Positions 29,609-39,318 of a stretch of DNA of 64,000 nt are shown one piece after another (position 1 is the stretch's first letter; each line of letters opens with the position of its first letter). Where the stretch lies: NCBI RefSeq assembly GCF_036860695.1, contig NZ_JAYKGJ010000005.1, positions 62,001 through 126,000 of the forward strand, read 5' to 3'. The position numbers and the translations under genes are program-made. Under the pieces are notes generated by a model that worked only from the letters and a program-made list of their open reading frames with translations, had not been told where the DNA came from and made no database searches. This stretch comes from Rosettibacter firmus (lineage in GTDB: Bacteria; Bacteroidota; Ignavibacteria; Ignavibacteriales; Melioribacteraceae).

Positions 29609-32600
29609 ATGAAAATAAAGTTAATTAGATATTTAAGTTTTGCGCTAATACTAATAGCGTTTACTTCATTGGCACTTGCAAAAGGTGGTGGCGATAAAAA
29701 ATCCACCAGACTTAACAAGAGTCTCGGAACGCCAGTTTATACCAAAATTAATATAAATAATATTTCTACCTGGATTAAAAATGATGGTGAAACTGACATA
29801 AATCAAAATGGTAATTCCGGTTTTGTATTTCCAAAAGGAAGTAATAAAACAGCGGTTTTCCAATCTGGTTTCTTGTGGGGTGGTAGAGTAGATGGACAGT
29901 GGAGAGTTGGAGGTTCAACATATAGACAGGGAACAGTTCCAGGACGTATTTTACCAAATGGACAACCTGCAAATCCAGATGATCCGGATGTAAGAATTTA
30001 TAGAGTTAGAAGAGATTATAAAGATGGCGATTTAAGTGCTGAATTGGCTGATGGTGATGGACCTTCTATTGAAGCTATTAGACAACAATATGAAAAGGAC
30101 TGGAATGAATGGCCAGCTGATCAGGGAGCACCTTTCGAAGATGTCGATGGCGATGGTAAATATAATCCTCAGATAGATATACCTGGAGTACCAGGAGCCG
30201 ATCAGACAGTTTGGTTTGTTTGCAATGATTTAGATCCAGCTCAAACTGATTATATGTATGGTTCTCTTCCAATGGGCATAGAGGAACAGGTGACTGTTTG
30301 GGGTTACAAAGCTACAGGTGCATTAGGCAATATGATATTTAGAAAATTCATTATTATAAATAAAAATCCAGAACAAAAACCATTTACAGAAATGTATGTT
30401 TCTATGTGGAGTGATATTGATGATGGAGACGCAGGTGATGATTTTGCAGGTTGCGATACAACTCTAAGTTTAGGATATTGTTACAATGCAAATGCTACAG
30501 ATGCAGTTTATAACCCGCTTCCACCTCCTGCTGTTGGTTTTGATTTCTTCCAGGGTCCTATTGTTGCCGGAAGTGCTGAAGATAAAGCCATTTATAAAGG
30601 TAAATATGTTGAAGGAAAGAAAAATCTTCCAATGACAGCTTTTTATTTCTTTATTAATGGTGACCCAATATATAGCGACCCTGATTTAGGATTGTATGAA
30701 ACAGGTGCATTACAATGGTATAATTTGTTTAGAGGAAGAATTTCTACAAGTGGTGATCCATTTGTAGATCCTACTACAGGTCAACCAACCAAATTTACAC
30801 TATCTGGTGATCCAATTACAGGCACTGGCTGGATTGATGGAATGCTTCACCCACCGGGAGATAGAAGAATTGGTATGGTTTCCGGTCCTTTTGAAATGGC
30901 TTATGGTGATACACAGGAAGTTGTAGTTGCTGAAATTGCAGCAGGTGCTATTCCTGGTGTTGATAGACTTAGTGCTATTCAATTATTAAAGTTCTATGAC
31001 TTACAAGCACAATTAGCTTATGATAATTTCTTTAATGTTCCGAAAGCTCCACCTGCCCCTGCTGTATCAGTTGCGGAAATGGATAGGGAAGTTATACTTT
31101 CTTGGGGAAGTGATTTAGCAAAGGTAAATGCTACAGAGTCCTACTCACAAAGTGGTTTTGAATTTGAAGGTTATTGTATATATCAACTACCATCAAGAAC
31201 AGCCCAAGCAAATGAAGCTAAGTTAATAGCAACTTATGATAAAGTAAATGGTGTTCTTAAAATTAGTGATTTAGAATTTGATGCTACATCTGGAGTAGTA
31301 CAGAGTAGAGTTGTAAAATTTGGTACAGATTCAGGAATTAAACGTTATATAAGTATTAAATCGGATGCTTTTAAAGGTGGAATGCCATTAAACAATGGAA
31401 GTAAATATTATTTTGCAGTAACAGCATATGCATATAATCCAGATCCAAATGCAGTTCCTAAAGTACTAGAAAATTCGATTGAAGTTATTGAAGTAACACC
31501 TCAACCACCCAAACCCGGTGTAAGATACGAAGCTTCATTGGGTAAAGAAATTGTTGCTACACATAAATCAGGGTTTAGTGATGGTAAGGTTACAGCATTT
31601 GTTGTTGATCCAACAAAAGTTACCGGACACAAGTATGAAGTTAGTTTTGATGTAGATGGATGGATTTTAAAAGACCTAACAACCTCCACTACAATATTAA
31701 CAAAACAAACCAACCAAAAAGCTGATGACTTATCTCCAATGGTTGATGGTATGTTAATAAAAGTTTCCGGTGCGCCAAATGATTTCAAAGATTTTCTTGT
31801 AACTGCAAATGCAAATGGACCACTCGATCCACCTGAATATGGTGCTTTTGCATTCAATAATAGTGGATTCCCGCATCCATCTACAGGTGATAGACCGACA
31901 CCAAGGCAACAGGTTCGTGGTGGTTTGTGGGGTATTCATACTGGAAATATAGATGATGCCTCTTTTGACTTTGATTTCTTTAAAACAAGAGTAACTCAGG
32001 GAGGCGCACGCTGGCCAAGAATAATACCAAATGATTTTGAAATAAGATTTATACCAGGTAAAGCTTTCTTATATCCAGGAAGTGATTATGGTGGACATGG
32101 TAAATTAGTAGATGTTCCATTCCAGTTATGGAATATTGGAACAAAATCTGATGCAAGTGATGATGTTCGTTATTTCCCGTATATACTTGATGCTAATGAA
32201 AATGGAGTATTTGATTTATCAGGTATTGATCATCCAATTTCGGGTAGGGATGATGATCCAGAAACAGATTGGATTTATTGGGTAATTCCAAAAGATATGA
32301 CGCCTGGCGAGAGTGGTTATAATGCAATTGTTAATAAAATACAAACAGAAGGTGATGCTAATCACGAGTATATGGATGGAGCAATAATGAGCGGTGATGC
32401 AATGCGTCGTATGGTACTGGTAAACTGGAACGGTGGAAGTGTCTCTGATGCAAACTGGCCTAATAATGTTAATAGTCCAATGCCAGAAGAAGGAACAGTA
32501 TTTAAGATAATTACTACTAAACCAAATCTACCAGGTTCTGATGTATTTGAATTCACAGCTCCTTCAGTTACTGTAAGTACTGAACTTGCTAAAGAAGATG

Positions 32601-32917
32601 TAGAAAAGATTAATGTTTTCCCAAATCCATATTATGGCGTTAATCCTCAAGAAATAAATAAATATCAACGTTTTGTAACATTTACTCATCTACCGCAAAA
32701 GGCAACAATTAGAATATTTAACCTTGCAGGTCAACTTGTTAGAACAATTAGAAAAGATTCACCTGAACAATTCCAGAGATGGGATTTAAATAATGAGAGT
32801 AGTTTGCCTGTTGCAAGCGGTATCTATATTGTTCACGTTGATATGCCAGATTTGGGTAAAACAAAGATTTTAAAAGTAGCTATCATTCAAGAACAACAAG
32901 TTCTTGATAGATTCTAA
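29609..32917 (+). CDS. Large secreted surface protein with type IX secretion C-terminal domain
   Basis: 1102 residues. A signal peptide (1-24, ending ALAK) is followed by a long extracellular part with acidic DxDxDG-like loops (DVDGDGKYNPQID, DANENGVFD) that may bind calcium, and a fibronectin-III-like segment near 490-620 (VSVAEMDREVILSWG). The end (about 1005-1102) is a T9SS type A sorting domain: INVFPNPYYG, TIRIFNLAGQLVRTI, LPVASGIYIVHVDMP, KILKVAI. It would be exported by Sec, then by T9SS, and attached or released at the surface. Function unknown. Confidence 0.85.
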   Translation: MKIKLIRYLSFALILIAFTSLALAKGGGDKKSTRLNKSLGTPVYTKININNISTWIKNDGETDINQNGNSGFVFPKGSNKTAVFQSGFLWGGRVDGQWRVGGSTYRQGTVPGRILPNGQPANPDDPDVRIYRVRRDYKDGDLSAELADGDGPSIEAIRQQYEKDWNEWPADQGAPFEDVDGDGKYNPQIDIPGVPGADQTVWFVCNDLDPAQTDYMYGSLPMGIEEQVTVWGYKATGALGNMIFRKFIIINKNPEQKPFTEMYVSMWSDIDDGDAGDDFAGCDTTLSLGYCYNANATDAVYNPLPPPAVGFDFFQGPIVAGSAEDKAIYKGKYVEGKKNLPMTAFYFFINGDPIYSDPDLGLYETGALQWYNLFRGRISTSGDPFVDPTTGQPTKFTLSGDPITGTGWIDGMLHPPGDRRIGMVSGPFEMAYGDTQEVVVAEIAAGAIPGVDRLSAIQLLKFYDLQAQLAYDNFFNVPKAPPAPAVSVAEMDREVILSWGSDLAKVNATESYSQSGFEFEGYCIYQLPSRTAQANEAKLIATYDKVNGVLKISDLEFDATSGVVQSRVVKFGTDSGIKRYISIKSDAFKGGMPLNNGSKYYFAVTAYAYNPDPNAVPKVLENSIEVIEVTPQPPKPGVRYEASLGKEIVATHKSGFSDGKVTAFVVDPTKVTGHKYEVSFDVDGWILKDLTTSTTILTKQTNQKADDLSPMVDGMLIKVSGAPNDFKDFLVTANANGPLDPPEYGAFAFNNSGFPHPSTGDRPTPRQQVRGGLWGIHTGNIDDASFDFDFFKTRVTQGGARWPRIIPNDFEIRFIPGKAFLYPGSDYGGHGKLVDVPFQLWNIGTKSDASDDVRYFPYILDANENGVFDLSGIDHPISGRDDDPETDWIYWVIPKDMTPGESGYNAIVNKIQTEGDANHEYMDGAIMSGDAMRRMVLVNWNGGSVSDANWPNNVNSPMPEEGTVFKIITTKPNLPGSDVFEFTAPSVTVSTELAKEDVEKINVFPNPYYGVNPQEINKYQRFVTFTHLPQKATIRIFNLAGQLVRTIRKDSPEQFQRWDLNNESSLPVASGIYIVHVDMPDLGKTKILKVAIIQEQQVLDRF

Positions 32918-32937
32918 AAAATTGAAGGAGACTGAAA

Positions 32938-33966
32938 ATGAAAAAAATAAATTTATTTGCAGTTATACTTTTAACACTACTTACTGTCAGCAGTCTTTTT
33001 GCTGGTGGAGGAAGTCGTAATGGTACTGCTGGTGCTACAGAATTACTGGTTCCGGTTGGTGCTCGCGGTATCTCGATGTCAGGTGCAACTATAGTTGGTG
33101 CAACTGGTGTTGAAGCTTTATATTGGAATCCAGCTAATCTTGTTCGCGGAGAGTATAATACTTATGCAATGTTCTCTCATATGAATTACATTGCAGATAT
33201 TAGTGTTGATTATGGTGCAGTTTCAACTAACATTGAAGGATTTGGTGCTTTAGGATTTACTATAAAATCTATTGGAATAGGTGATATCCCTGTTACTACC
33301 GTAATTAATCCAGATGGAACAGGTCAAACCTTTAGACCATCATTTGTTACATTGGGTGTTACTTATTCAAGAATGTTAAGTGATAGAATTTCTGTTGGTG
33401 TTACAGCTAATCTTATAACCGAAAGAATTGAATTGGTTTCTTCTACTGGTATAGCATTTAATATGGGTATTGCTTATAAGAATTTAGCAAATGTTGATGG
33501 ATTAAGCTTTGCAGTAGTACTGAAAAATATTGGTCCTCAAATGAAATATGATGGAAGTGGTCTAAACGTAAAAGCAATTTCAACAGATTTAGCACGTCCA
33601 ACTCAGTACTATAAGATTGATGCTGCTTCGTTCGAATTACCATCAACATTAGAATTGGGTTTGGGTTATAATTTACAAATTAATGAATCAAATGCCTTAA
33701 TGGTTAATGGTGTATTTCAAAATAGTAACTTTTATGGTGATGAGTATAAATTGGGTGCTGAGTATGGATTTAATAATACCTTATTCTTAAGAGGTGGATA
33801 TATGTTTATGCCAGAACTAGATAGTGATAGCAATGTATTTGGTTTAACAGCTGGTTTTGGTATAAACTATGATTTAGGAGGCGTTGGTTTAAAATTAGAT
33901 TATGCTTATCGCCAGGCTAAATTCTTTGATGCTAACCATGTATTTACTATTACATTAGGTCTATAA
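32938..33966 (+). CDS. PorV/UPF0164-like outer-membrane protein
   Basis: 342 residues with a signal peptide (1-22) and a beta-barrel. The N-terminal stretch TELLVPVGARGISMSGATI and GVEALYWNPANL is the PorV/PorQ (FadL-like, UPF0164) signature; the last strand is HVFTITLGL. PorV shuttles T9SS cargo to the surface attachment complex in Bacteroidetes, so its place 20 bp after a T9SS cargo-like gene is meaningful. Whether it is the general PorV or a dedicated paralogue cannot be told here. Confidence 0.8.
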   Translation: MKKINLFAVILLTLLTVSSLFAGGGSRNGTAGATELLVPVGARGISMSGATIVGATGVEALYWNPANLVRGEYNTYAMFSHMNYIADISVDYGAVSTNIEGFGALGFTIKSIGIGDIPVTTVINPDGTGQTFRPSFVTLGVTYSRMLSDRISVGVTANLITERIELVSSTGIAFNMGIAYKNLANVDGLSFAVVLKNIGPQMKYDGSGLNVKAISTDLARPTQYYKIDAASFELPSTLELGLGYNLQINESNALMVNGVFQNSNFYGDEYKLGAEYGFNNTLFLRGGYMFMPELDSDSNVFGLTAGFGINYDLGGVGLKLDYAYRQAKFFDANHVFTITLGL

Positions 33967-33986
33967 TTCAGTTCTAACTTAAAAAA

Positions 33987-34021
33987 GAAGCCCTCTGAAA
34001 AAAGAGGGCTTCTTTTTTTTT
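33987..34021 (+). terminator. Rho-independent terminator after the PorV-like gene
   Basis: Perfect 10-bp stem GAAGCCCTCT / AGAGGGCTTC (33987-33996 and 34003-34012), 6-nt loop GAAAAA, then nine T. It closes the TonB receptor-cargo-PorV operon. Confidence 0.95.
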
Positions 34022-34143
34022 AAAATTCCTTTTCTTTTTTATAATAATATTAACATACTTCAGCAACTATATTGTAGAATTGATTATATTTTCCTAAATG
34101 ATTAAATATAGTACCTAAAATTCTATTAATATCGAGGAGATAA

Positions 34144-35511
34144 ATGAAAAAAATTGTTTCATTTATAATAATATTATATTCCCAGCTTTTTGCTCAATCC
34201 GAATTGGGATTTGAATTTGATTATGCCCGATTTAAATATGATTCAAGTTCAGTGTATATGGAATTTTATTACGAATTAAATACTACTAATATGAAAGTTA
34301 GAGAAACTGATGCAGGACAGGTCAAAGAAGCAATCGTTCATATTGAAATGAAAAATTTAGAAGCCGATACTTTTTTTATAAATAAAGACTGGAAAATTAC
34401 ACATCAGATTAATGAGCAGAGCGATAATCAGGACAGAAATTATACAGGAGTAATTGGTTTTATAATATCAAAGGGAAATTATTCCTTGTTGATTAAAGCT
34501 TATGATGTTGCAAATCCTTCTTTCAATAAAGTTATTAATGAGAAAATTATAGTAAATCCATTTAAAGATAATAAATATTCAATAAGTGATATACAAATTG
34601 CTACAAATATTAAAAAAGATGGAGCTGATCCAAATTCAATTTTCTATAAAAATACTCTCGAAGTTATTCCAAATCCATCTATGACTTACACCGATAAAAT
34701 GCCAATGTTATTTTATTATGCTGAACTTTATAATTTATTATTAGAAGATGCCGATAATGAATTTAAGCTATTCAAAGTACTTTATAATAGTATTGGAGAG
34801 AAAGTTTTTGAACAATCTAAAAAGATTAAACAAAGTCAAAATTCATTTGTAGAAATTGGAACAATAAATTTATCTAAATTACCAACCGATTCTTATAATC
34901 TTGTTTTCAGTCTTGTTGATAACAAAACAAATCAAGCATATATATCAACTAAACGATTTTATTACTATAACGCAAAATATATTGATACTTCAAAAGCAAA
35001 AATTGTAGATAAAGGTGTACTTGGGAGCGAATTTGCAATATTAGATAAAAATGAATGTGATAAAATGTTTTCTCAGATAAAGTACATTGCAACTCAACAA
35101 GAAATTGATCAATATAAAAAGTTAGATTCTTTAGCTGCAAAAAGAGAATTTTTATATAATTTCTGGAAACAACGCGATCCCGACCCTTCTACCTCAATAA
35201 ATGAATTTAAAGAAGACTATATGAAACGTGTTGAATATGCAAATAGAAATTTTAGTATTTATTCTAAAGAAGGATATTTAACCGATAGAGGAAGAGTTTA
35301 CTTAATTTATGGTGAACCAGATCAAAGAGATTATTACCCAAGCGAAGCAAATATGAAACCTTATGAAGTATGGTTTTATAATCAAATAGAAGGAGGAGTA
35401 AGTTTTATTTTTGGTGATGTTACAGGATTTGGAAATTATGAATTACTCCATTCTACTAAGAGAGGAGAAGTTAGAGATGATAACTGGCAACGACGATTAA
35501 GTACTCAATAA
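34144..35511 (+). CDS. GWxTD domain-containing protein
   Basis: 455 residues with a signal peptide (1-18, ending LFAQ), so periplasmic or outer-membrane exposed. The C-terminal third has the GWxTD family pattern: FWKQRDPDPSTSINEFKEDY, RVEYANRNF, then EGYLTDRGRVYLIYGEPDQ, where the family Trp is Tyr. The function of this family is unknown; it is common in Ignavibacteria, Bacteroidetes and Acidobacteria. The ribosome site GAGGAGAT is strong. It ends 6 bp before an LpxL-type gene. Confidence 0.82.
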   Translation: MKKIVSFIIILYSQLFAQSELGFEFDYARFKYDSSSVYMEFYYELNTTNMKVRETDAGQVKEAIVHIEMKNLEADTFFINKDWKITHQINEQSDNQDRNYTGVIGFIISKGNYSLLIKAYDVANPSFNKVINEKIIVNPFKDNKYSISDIQIATNIKKDGADPNSIFYKNTLEVIPNPSMTYTDKMPMLFYYAELYNLLLEDADNEFKLFKVLYNSIGEKVFEQSKKIKQSQNSFVEIGTINLSKLPTDSYNLVFSLVDNKTNQAYISTKRFYYYNAKYIDTSKAKIVDKGVLGSEFAILDKNECDKMFSQIKYIATQQEIDQYKKLDSLAAKREFLYNFWKQRDPDPSTSINEFKEDYMKRVEYANRNFSIYSKEGYLTDRGRVYLIYGEPDQRDYYPSEANMKPYEVWFYNQIEGGVSFIFGDVTGFGNYELLHSTKRGEVRDDNWQRRLSTQ

Positions 35512-35517
35512 AGAAAT

Positions 35518-36393
35518 ATGTTCAACAAAAATAAAATTGAATATTTTTTCTTTCGTCTTTTTAATAAAATTCTTCGATTTATTGGATTACAAAAAGCAAG
35601 AAAACTTGCTAAGTTTTTAGGTACTTTTCTTTATTATTTTATTCCTATCAGAAAAAAAACAGTAATAAGTAATCTTAAAATTGCTTTTCCAGAAAAGTCA
35701 CTAAAGGAGATAAAAAAAATTGCAAAAAAAAATTTCCAGAATATCTTCATCACATTTGTTGAATTGATGCTCATTCCTTTCTTAAAACTGGATGAAATAA
35801 AATCTCAAGTATGGTTTGATAACCTGGATTTAATTAGTAATAAAATTAAAAATGGTAAAGGTCTTATTATTTTAACAGGACACTTTGGTAACTGGGAAAT
35901 ATTAATATCATCTATAGTTGCTTATATCAATGCTAATTATCATGTTTTGGTAAAACCTCAAAGAAATCAATATATAACAGAGTGGCTTAAAAGAACTCGT
36001 AGCATAGGAAATACTAATGTTATACCAGTAGGTGTTTCAGTCAAAGAAATAATTAAAGCATTAAAATCAGGTGAAGTTGTTTTAATTGCTGGCGACCAGC
36101 GAGGTCCAATCGATGGTGCGAGATTTAATTTTTTTAACCATCAAACTGCTCTATATACTGGTACTGCTTCAATTGCTCTTAAAACTAATTGCAATATTAT
36201 TCTGGTTGCTTGTGTTAGACAACCAGATTATAAATATATAATTCATGTTGAAGAATTAAACTTTGAAAATTTACCAGACGAAATAGAGAAAAGACCAATC
36301 GAATTAACCCAGCGATATATATCATTTCTTGAAAAATATATTAGATTAAATCCCGAGCAGTATTTCTGGATGCATAAGATATGGAAATATTGA
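35518..36393 (+). CDS. Lysophospholipid/lipid A acyltransferase (LpxL/HtrB family)
   Basis: Inner-membrane enzyme that likely adds a secondary acyl chain to lipid A or its precursor. It is 291 residues long with an N-terminal membrane anchor region (about 8-42). The catalytic HX4D/E-type motif is TGHFGNWEIL (about 120-130), followed by AGDQRGPIDGARFNFF. It overlaps the next gene (GT9) by 13 bp, which together point to lipopolysaccharide assembly. Confidence 0.87.
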   Translation: MFNKNKIEYFFFRLFNKILRFIGLQKARKLAKFLGTFLYYFIPIRKKTVISNLKIAFPEKSLKEIKKIAKKNFQNIFITFVELMLIPFLKLDEIKSQVWFDNLDLISNKIKNGKGLIILTGHFGNWEILISSIVAYINANYHVLVKPQRNQYITEWLKRTRSIGNTNVIPVGVSVKEIIKALKSGEVVLIAGDQRGPIDGARFNFFNHQTALYTGTASIALKTNCNIILVACVRQPDYKYIIHVEELNFENLPDEIEKRPIELTQRYISFLEKYIRLNPEQYFWMHKIWKY

Positions 36394-37427
36394 ACTCTAA
36401 AAAGAGAATTTTAATTATACAAACAGCATTTCTGGGTGATGCAATTTTAACATTGCCAATGATTCAAAAATTGAAAGAATATTATCCTCAATATTATATC
36501 GATGTTTTATGTATACCTTCGACTTCAGAAATTTATAAAAACTCTCCTTTTGTTGACGATGTTATTATATATGATAAAAAAAAGAATCAAAAATCTTTGA
36601 TTGATTTATTTTATTTAATAAAAACCATTCGAAAAAAAGAATATTCAAAAGTCTATTCTCCACATCGTTCATTTCGTTCTGCAATTATATCAAAATTTTC
36701 TAATGCCAGCGAGACTTTTGGTTTTGATAATGCCTCTTTTAATTTTTTATATAAGTATAAAATGCATTATGAAAAAAATAAGCACGAAGTAGAGAGAAAT
36801 TTAAAATTAATTGGATATGATACATCAAAGAATAACTGGAGAATTTTACCATCAATAAAATATTCTGAAGAAAGTGAACATAAAATTAATGAGTTATTAA
36901 AATTTATAACCAAAAAAATTGTTGCTATTGCACCTGGCTCTGTCTGGAAAACAAAAATTTATCCAAAAGAATATTATGAAGTAATTGTCAAATATCTTAC
37001 AGGTCTTAATTATTTTGTTTGCTTAATTGGTAGTAGCGATGACAAATTAATCTGTGAATATTTGAATGAAAAATTTCCTGATGATACTTATTCACTAGCA
37101 GGTAAATTAACTGTAATCGATACAATAACTCTTCTAAAAAAATGTACACTGCTTATTTGTAATGATAGCGCACCTACTCATATGGCAATGGCGGCTAATA
37201 TTCCAACATTAACAATTTATTGTTCAACAATTCCAGATTTTGGTTTTTATCCGTATAATTCTAAAAGTGATTTTATTTCATATAATGATTTGAAATGTAA
37301 ACCATGTGGTATTCACGGATATAATCAATGTCCACTAAAAACTTTTGATTGTGGCTATTTACTTACTCCTCAAATGGTTATAAATAGAATAAACCAGTTA
37401 ATAAATATCGAGAAAAAAAACTCATAA
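36381..37427 (+). CDS. Glycosyltransferase family 9 (lipopolysaccharide heptosyltransferase-like)
   Basis: Probably adds heptose to the lipopolysaccharide core. It is 348 residues long. The family N-terminus is IIQTAFLGDAILTLPMI, then SPFVDDVIIYDKK. The donor domain shows VAIAPGSVWKTKIYPKEYY, and the C-terminal part LLICNDSAPTHMAMAANIPTLTIYCSTIP (GT9 D-S-G-P-like loop). A Cys-rich tail (CKPCGIHGYNQCPLKTFDC) resembles WaaF. The ATG at 36381 overlaps the acyltransferase end; a TTG at 36390 is an alternative. Confidence 0.87.
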   Translation: MEILNSKKRILIIQTAFLGDAILTLPMIQKLKEYYPQYYIDVLCIPSTSEIYKNSPFVDDVIIYDKKKNQKSLIDLFYLIKTIRKKEYSKVYSPHRSFRSAIISKFSNASETFGFDNASFNFLYKYKMHYEKNKHEVERNLKLIGYDTSKNNWRILPSIKYSEESEHKINELLKFITKKIVAIAPGSVWKTKIYPKEYYEVIVKYLTGLNYFVCLIGSSDDKLICEYLNEKFPDDTYSLAGKLTVIDTITLLKKCTLLICNDSAPTHMAMAANIPTLTIYCSTIPDFGFYPYNSKSDFISYNDLKCKPCGIHGYNQCPLKTFDCGYLLTPQMVINRINQLINIEKKNS

Positions 37428-37461
37428 TTTCATATATTTGATACAACATCAATAAATAAAA

Positions 37462-38304
37462 ATGAAATTTTTAAACTTAGATAAGCTAAAAAGGATATTT
37501 TTTGTAATAACACCAAACCTGCCAGATTCAAGTACAAAAACTTATAAGTTCAGTATATTTAGAAGTATTTTGTATATATCGATTTATACTTTGATTTCAT
37601 GGATGATATTAATCTTTATACTTTCTATTACACCATTAAAAGATTTCCTTTTTGTTCTTGATAATCAGGAATTAATTGCTCAACGAAAAAAAATAAATGA
37701 ACTTCAGGAAAAAGTTAAACTACTCACAGGTGAATTAGAAAGTATCTCTTCTACAAATGAAAAGATAAAATATTCATTAAGACTTGCAACAAGAGATTCT
37801 TCTGACACATCAAAAGCAATTTACGATACATTAAAGAAGAAAATCACAAAAAAGATTAATTTAGGTGGAAATATTTTACTTGCATTTAAGGAATTGTTTA
37901 GTAAATTAAAAAATGAAAATTACGAATTGGTTGATTCCATAGTATTCATAGCACCTGCAATAGGTATTTTAACAAAGGGCTTTGATCCTAAAATTGGCCA
38001 TTTAGGTGTAGATTATGGACTTAAAATTGGTACGCCAATTTATGCTTCTGCAGGTGGTCTGGTTATTTTTGCAGATTATACTATAGATTATGGATACACA
38101 ATTATAATTCAGCATGACTCTGATTACATTACAATGTATAAACATTGCTCAATCCTACTTAAAAGGCCACAAGATTTTGTTAGACAGGGCGAATTAATTG
38201 CTCTTAGTGGAAACTCTGGAAGGAAGAGTACAGGTCCACATCTTCACTTCGAATTATGGCATAAAGGAAAACCTTTAAATCCGGAAAGGATAATTATAAA
38301 GTAA
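37462..38304 (+). CDS. M23 peptidase (LytM-type peptidoglycan endopeptidase)
   Basis: 280 residues: a cytoplasmic N-terminus, a membrane helix (about 34-54), a coiled coil (about 70-100), then a periplasmic LytM domain (about 170-280). The zinc ligands are kept: HLGVDYG (His, Asp) and GPHLHFELW (HxH). It should therefore cut peptidoglycan cross-links. It is followed 10 bp downstream by a bactofilin gene, a pairing known to govern cell shape in other bacteria. Confidence 0.92.
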   Translation: MKFLNLDKLKRIFFVITPNLPDSSTKTYKFSIFRSILYISIYTLISWMILIFILSITPLKDFLFVLDNQELIAQRKKINELQEKVKLLTGELESISSTNEKIKYSLRLATRDSSDTSKAIYDTLKKKITKKINLGGNILLAFKELFSKLKNENYELVDSIVFIAPAIGILTKGFDPKIGHLGVDYGLKIGTPIYASAGGLVIFADYTIDYGYTIIIQHDSDYITMYKHCSILLKRPQDFVRQGELIALSGNSGRKSTGPHLHFELWHKGKPLNPERIIIK

Positions 38305-38314
38305 AGGAGGAACC

Positions 38315-38686
38315 ATGGCTTCTAAAAAAGATTTACATGAAGAAGAAATAAGTATTATTAGTAGTGGAGTTAAAATTGAAGGCAATCTAACAAGTGAAGG
38401 AAATGTAAGAATTGATGGTATTGTTGTTGGAAATTTATCGATTAATGGTAATTTAACAATTGGTGATACATCTGAAATTTATGGAGAAATTAAAGCTCGA
38501 AATATTACAACAAATGGTAAAGTTGAAGGAAAAATTTATGCTTCAGAAAAATTAAAATTAGAACCTAAATCTATAATTAAAGGTGATTTAATTACGAAAA
38601 CATTAATAATCGAAGAAGGGGCAATTTTTGAAGGTCATAGTTCGATGAATGGAACACAACCTTTAAATCAGAAAGGAAATGATTAA
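38315..38686 (+). CDS. Bactofilin (polymer-forming cytoskeletal protein)
   Basis: 123 residues with the right-handed beta-helix of bactofilins: SIISSGVKIEGNLTSEGNVRIDG, then hydrophobic residues repeating about every six positions with Gly turns, ending KGDLITKTLIIEEGAIFEG. There is no membrane segment. Strong ribosome site AAAGGAGGA. It likely forms filaments that localise the M23 peptidase upstream. It overlaps atpZ by 8 bp, joining shape genes to the ATP synthase operon. Confidence 0.92.
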   Translation: MASKKDLHEEEISIISSGVKIEGNLTSEGNVRIDGIVVGNLSINGNLTIGDTSEIYGEIKARNITTNGKVEGKIYASEKLKLEPKSIIKGDLITKTLIIEEGAIFEGHSSMNGTQPLNQKGND

Positions 38687-38915
38687 TTTTGAAAAATATC
38701 CCAATAAAATTGCAGAAACTTATAGAAACCTTGGTCCTTATTTAGGATTAGGCACTCAATTAGCTGCTACAATAATATTAATGTTTTTTATTGGAAGATG
38801 GCTTGATAATATTTTTAATACCAGTCCAATTCTAATGTTAATATTTTCTTTTTTAGGTTGCTTTGCGGCAGTATATAATTTTATTAAGACAGTTCTAAAA
38901 TTAAATAAAAAATAG
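38679..38915 (+). CDS. atpZ: AtpZ/AtpI-family protein of the F-ATPase operon
   Basis: 78 residues with two membrane helices (about 19-40 and 46-72). The start MINFEKYPNKIAETYRNLGPYLGLGTQLAA and FIGRWLDN match the AtpZ/F0F1-ATPase assembly family, thought to help Mg2+/Ca2+ supply or c-ring assembly. It begins inside the end of the bactofilin gene. Confidence 0.8.
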   Translation: MINFEKYPNKIAETYRNLGPYLGLGTQLAATIILMFFIGRWLDNIFNTSPILMLIFSFLGCFAAVYNFIKTVLKLNKK

Positions 38916-38916
38916 T

Positions 38917-39318
38917 TTGGCAAAAAAAATAAAAATATCTGCTGCATTTATTACTTTTTTATTCTTTTTGCTTCTATATTTATATTACTCAAATATCATA
39001 ACAGAATTGCAATTCAGATCTATTCTTTTTGCAATGATAATTGCTGTCATCAATTATATTTTATTTTTAATATTATTTAAAATTTCAATTAGAGATAACT
39101 CAAGCTTTTTTTTAATTAATCTTGGAGGAATGGTAATCAGGATAATTATCATGCTTGTTTTGATTTTTATAGTAGTAAAATTCTTGAAAGTTGATGAATA
39201 TAGATTTATATTTGCTTTTTTTATAATGTATTTTTTGTTATTAATTAATGAATTGTATATAGTAATAAGCACTTTATCAAGGAAATCTTACGGTAAACAT
39301 AAAGATGTTATCCGATAG
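38917..39318 (+). CDS. ATP synthase subunit I-like membrane protein
   Basis: 133 residues and four membrane helices. A TTG start at 38917 directly follows the atpZ stop (TAGTTTG, 1-bp gap). There is no clear sequence signature; the call rests on size, topology and the place occupied by atpI in other operons, just before atpB. It overlaps atpB by 14 bp. Confidence 0.6.
   Translation: MAKKIKISAAFITFLFFLLLYLYYSNIITELQFRSILFAMIIAVINYILFLILFKISIRDNSSFFLINLGGMVIRIIIMLVLIFIVVKFLKVDEYRFIFAFFIMYFLLLINELYIVISTLSRKSYGKHKDVIR

Noticed and set aside
31501-31857. Minus-strand ORF of 118 residues inside the T9SS cargo gene
   Set aside because: Shadow of the long coding frame on the other strand; no ribosome site or family.
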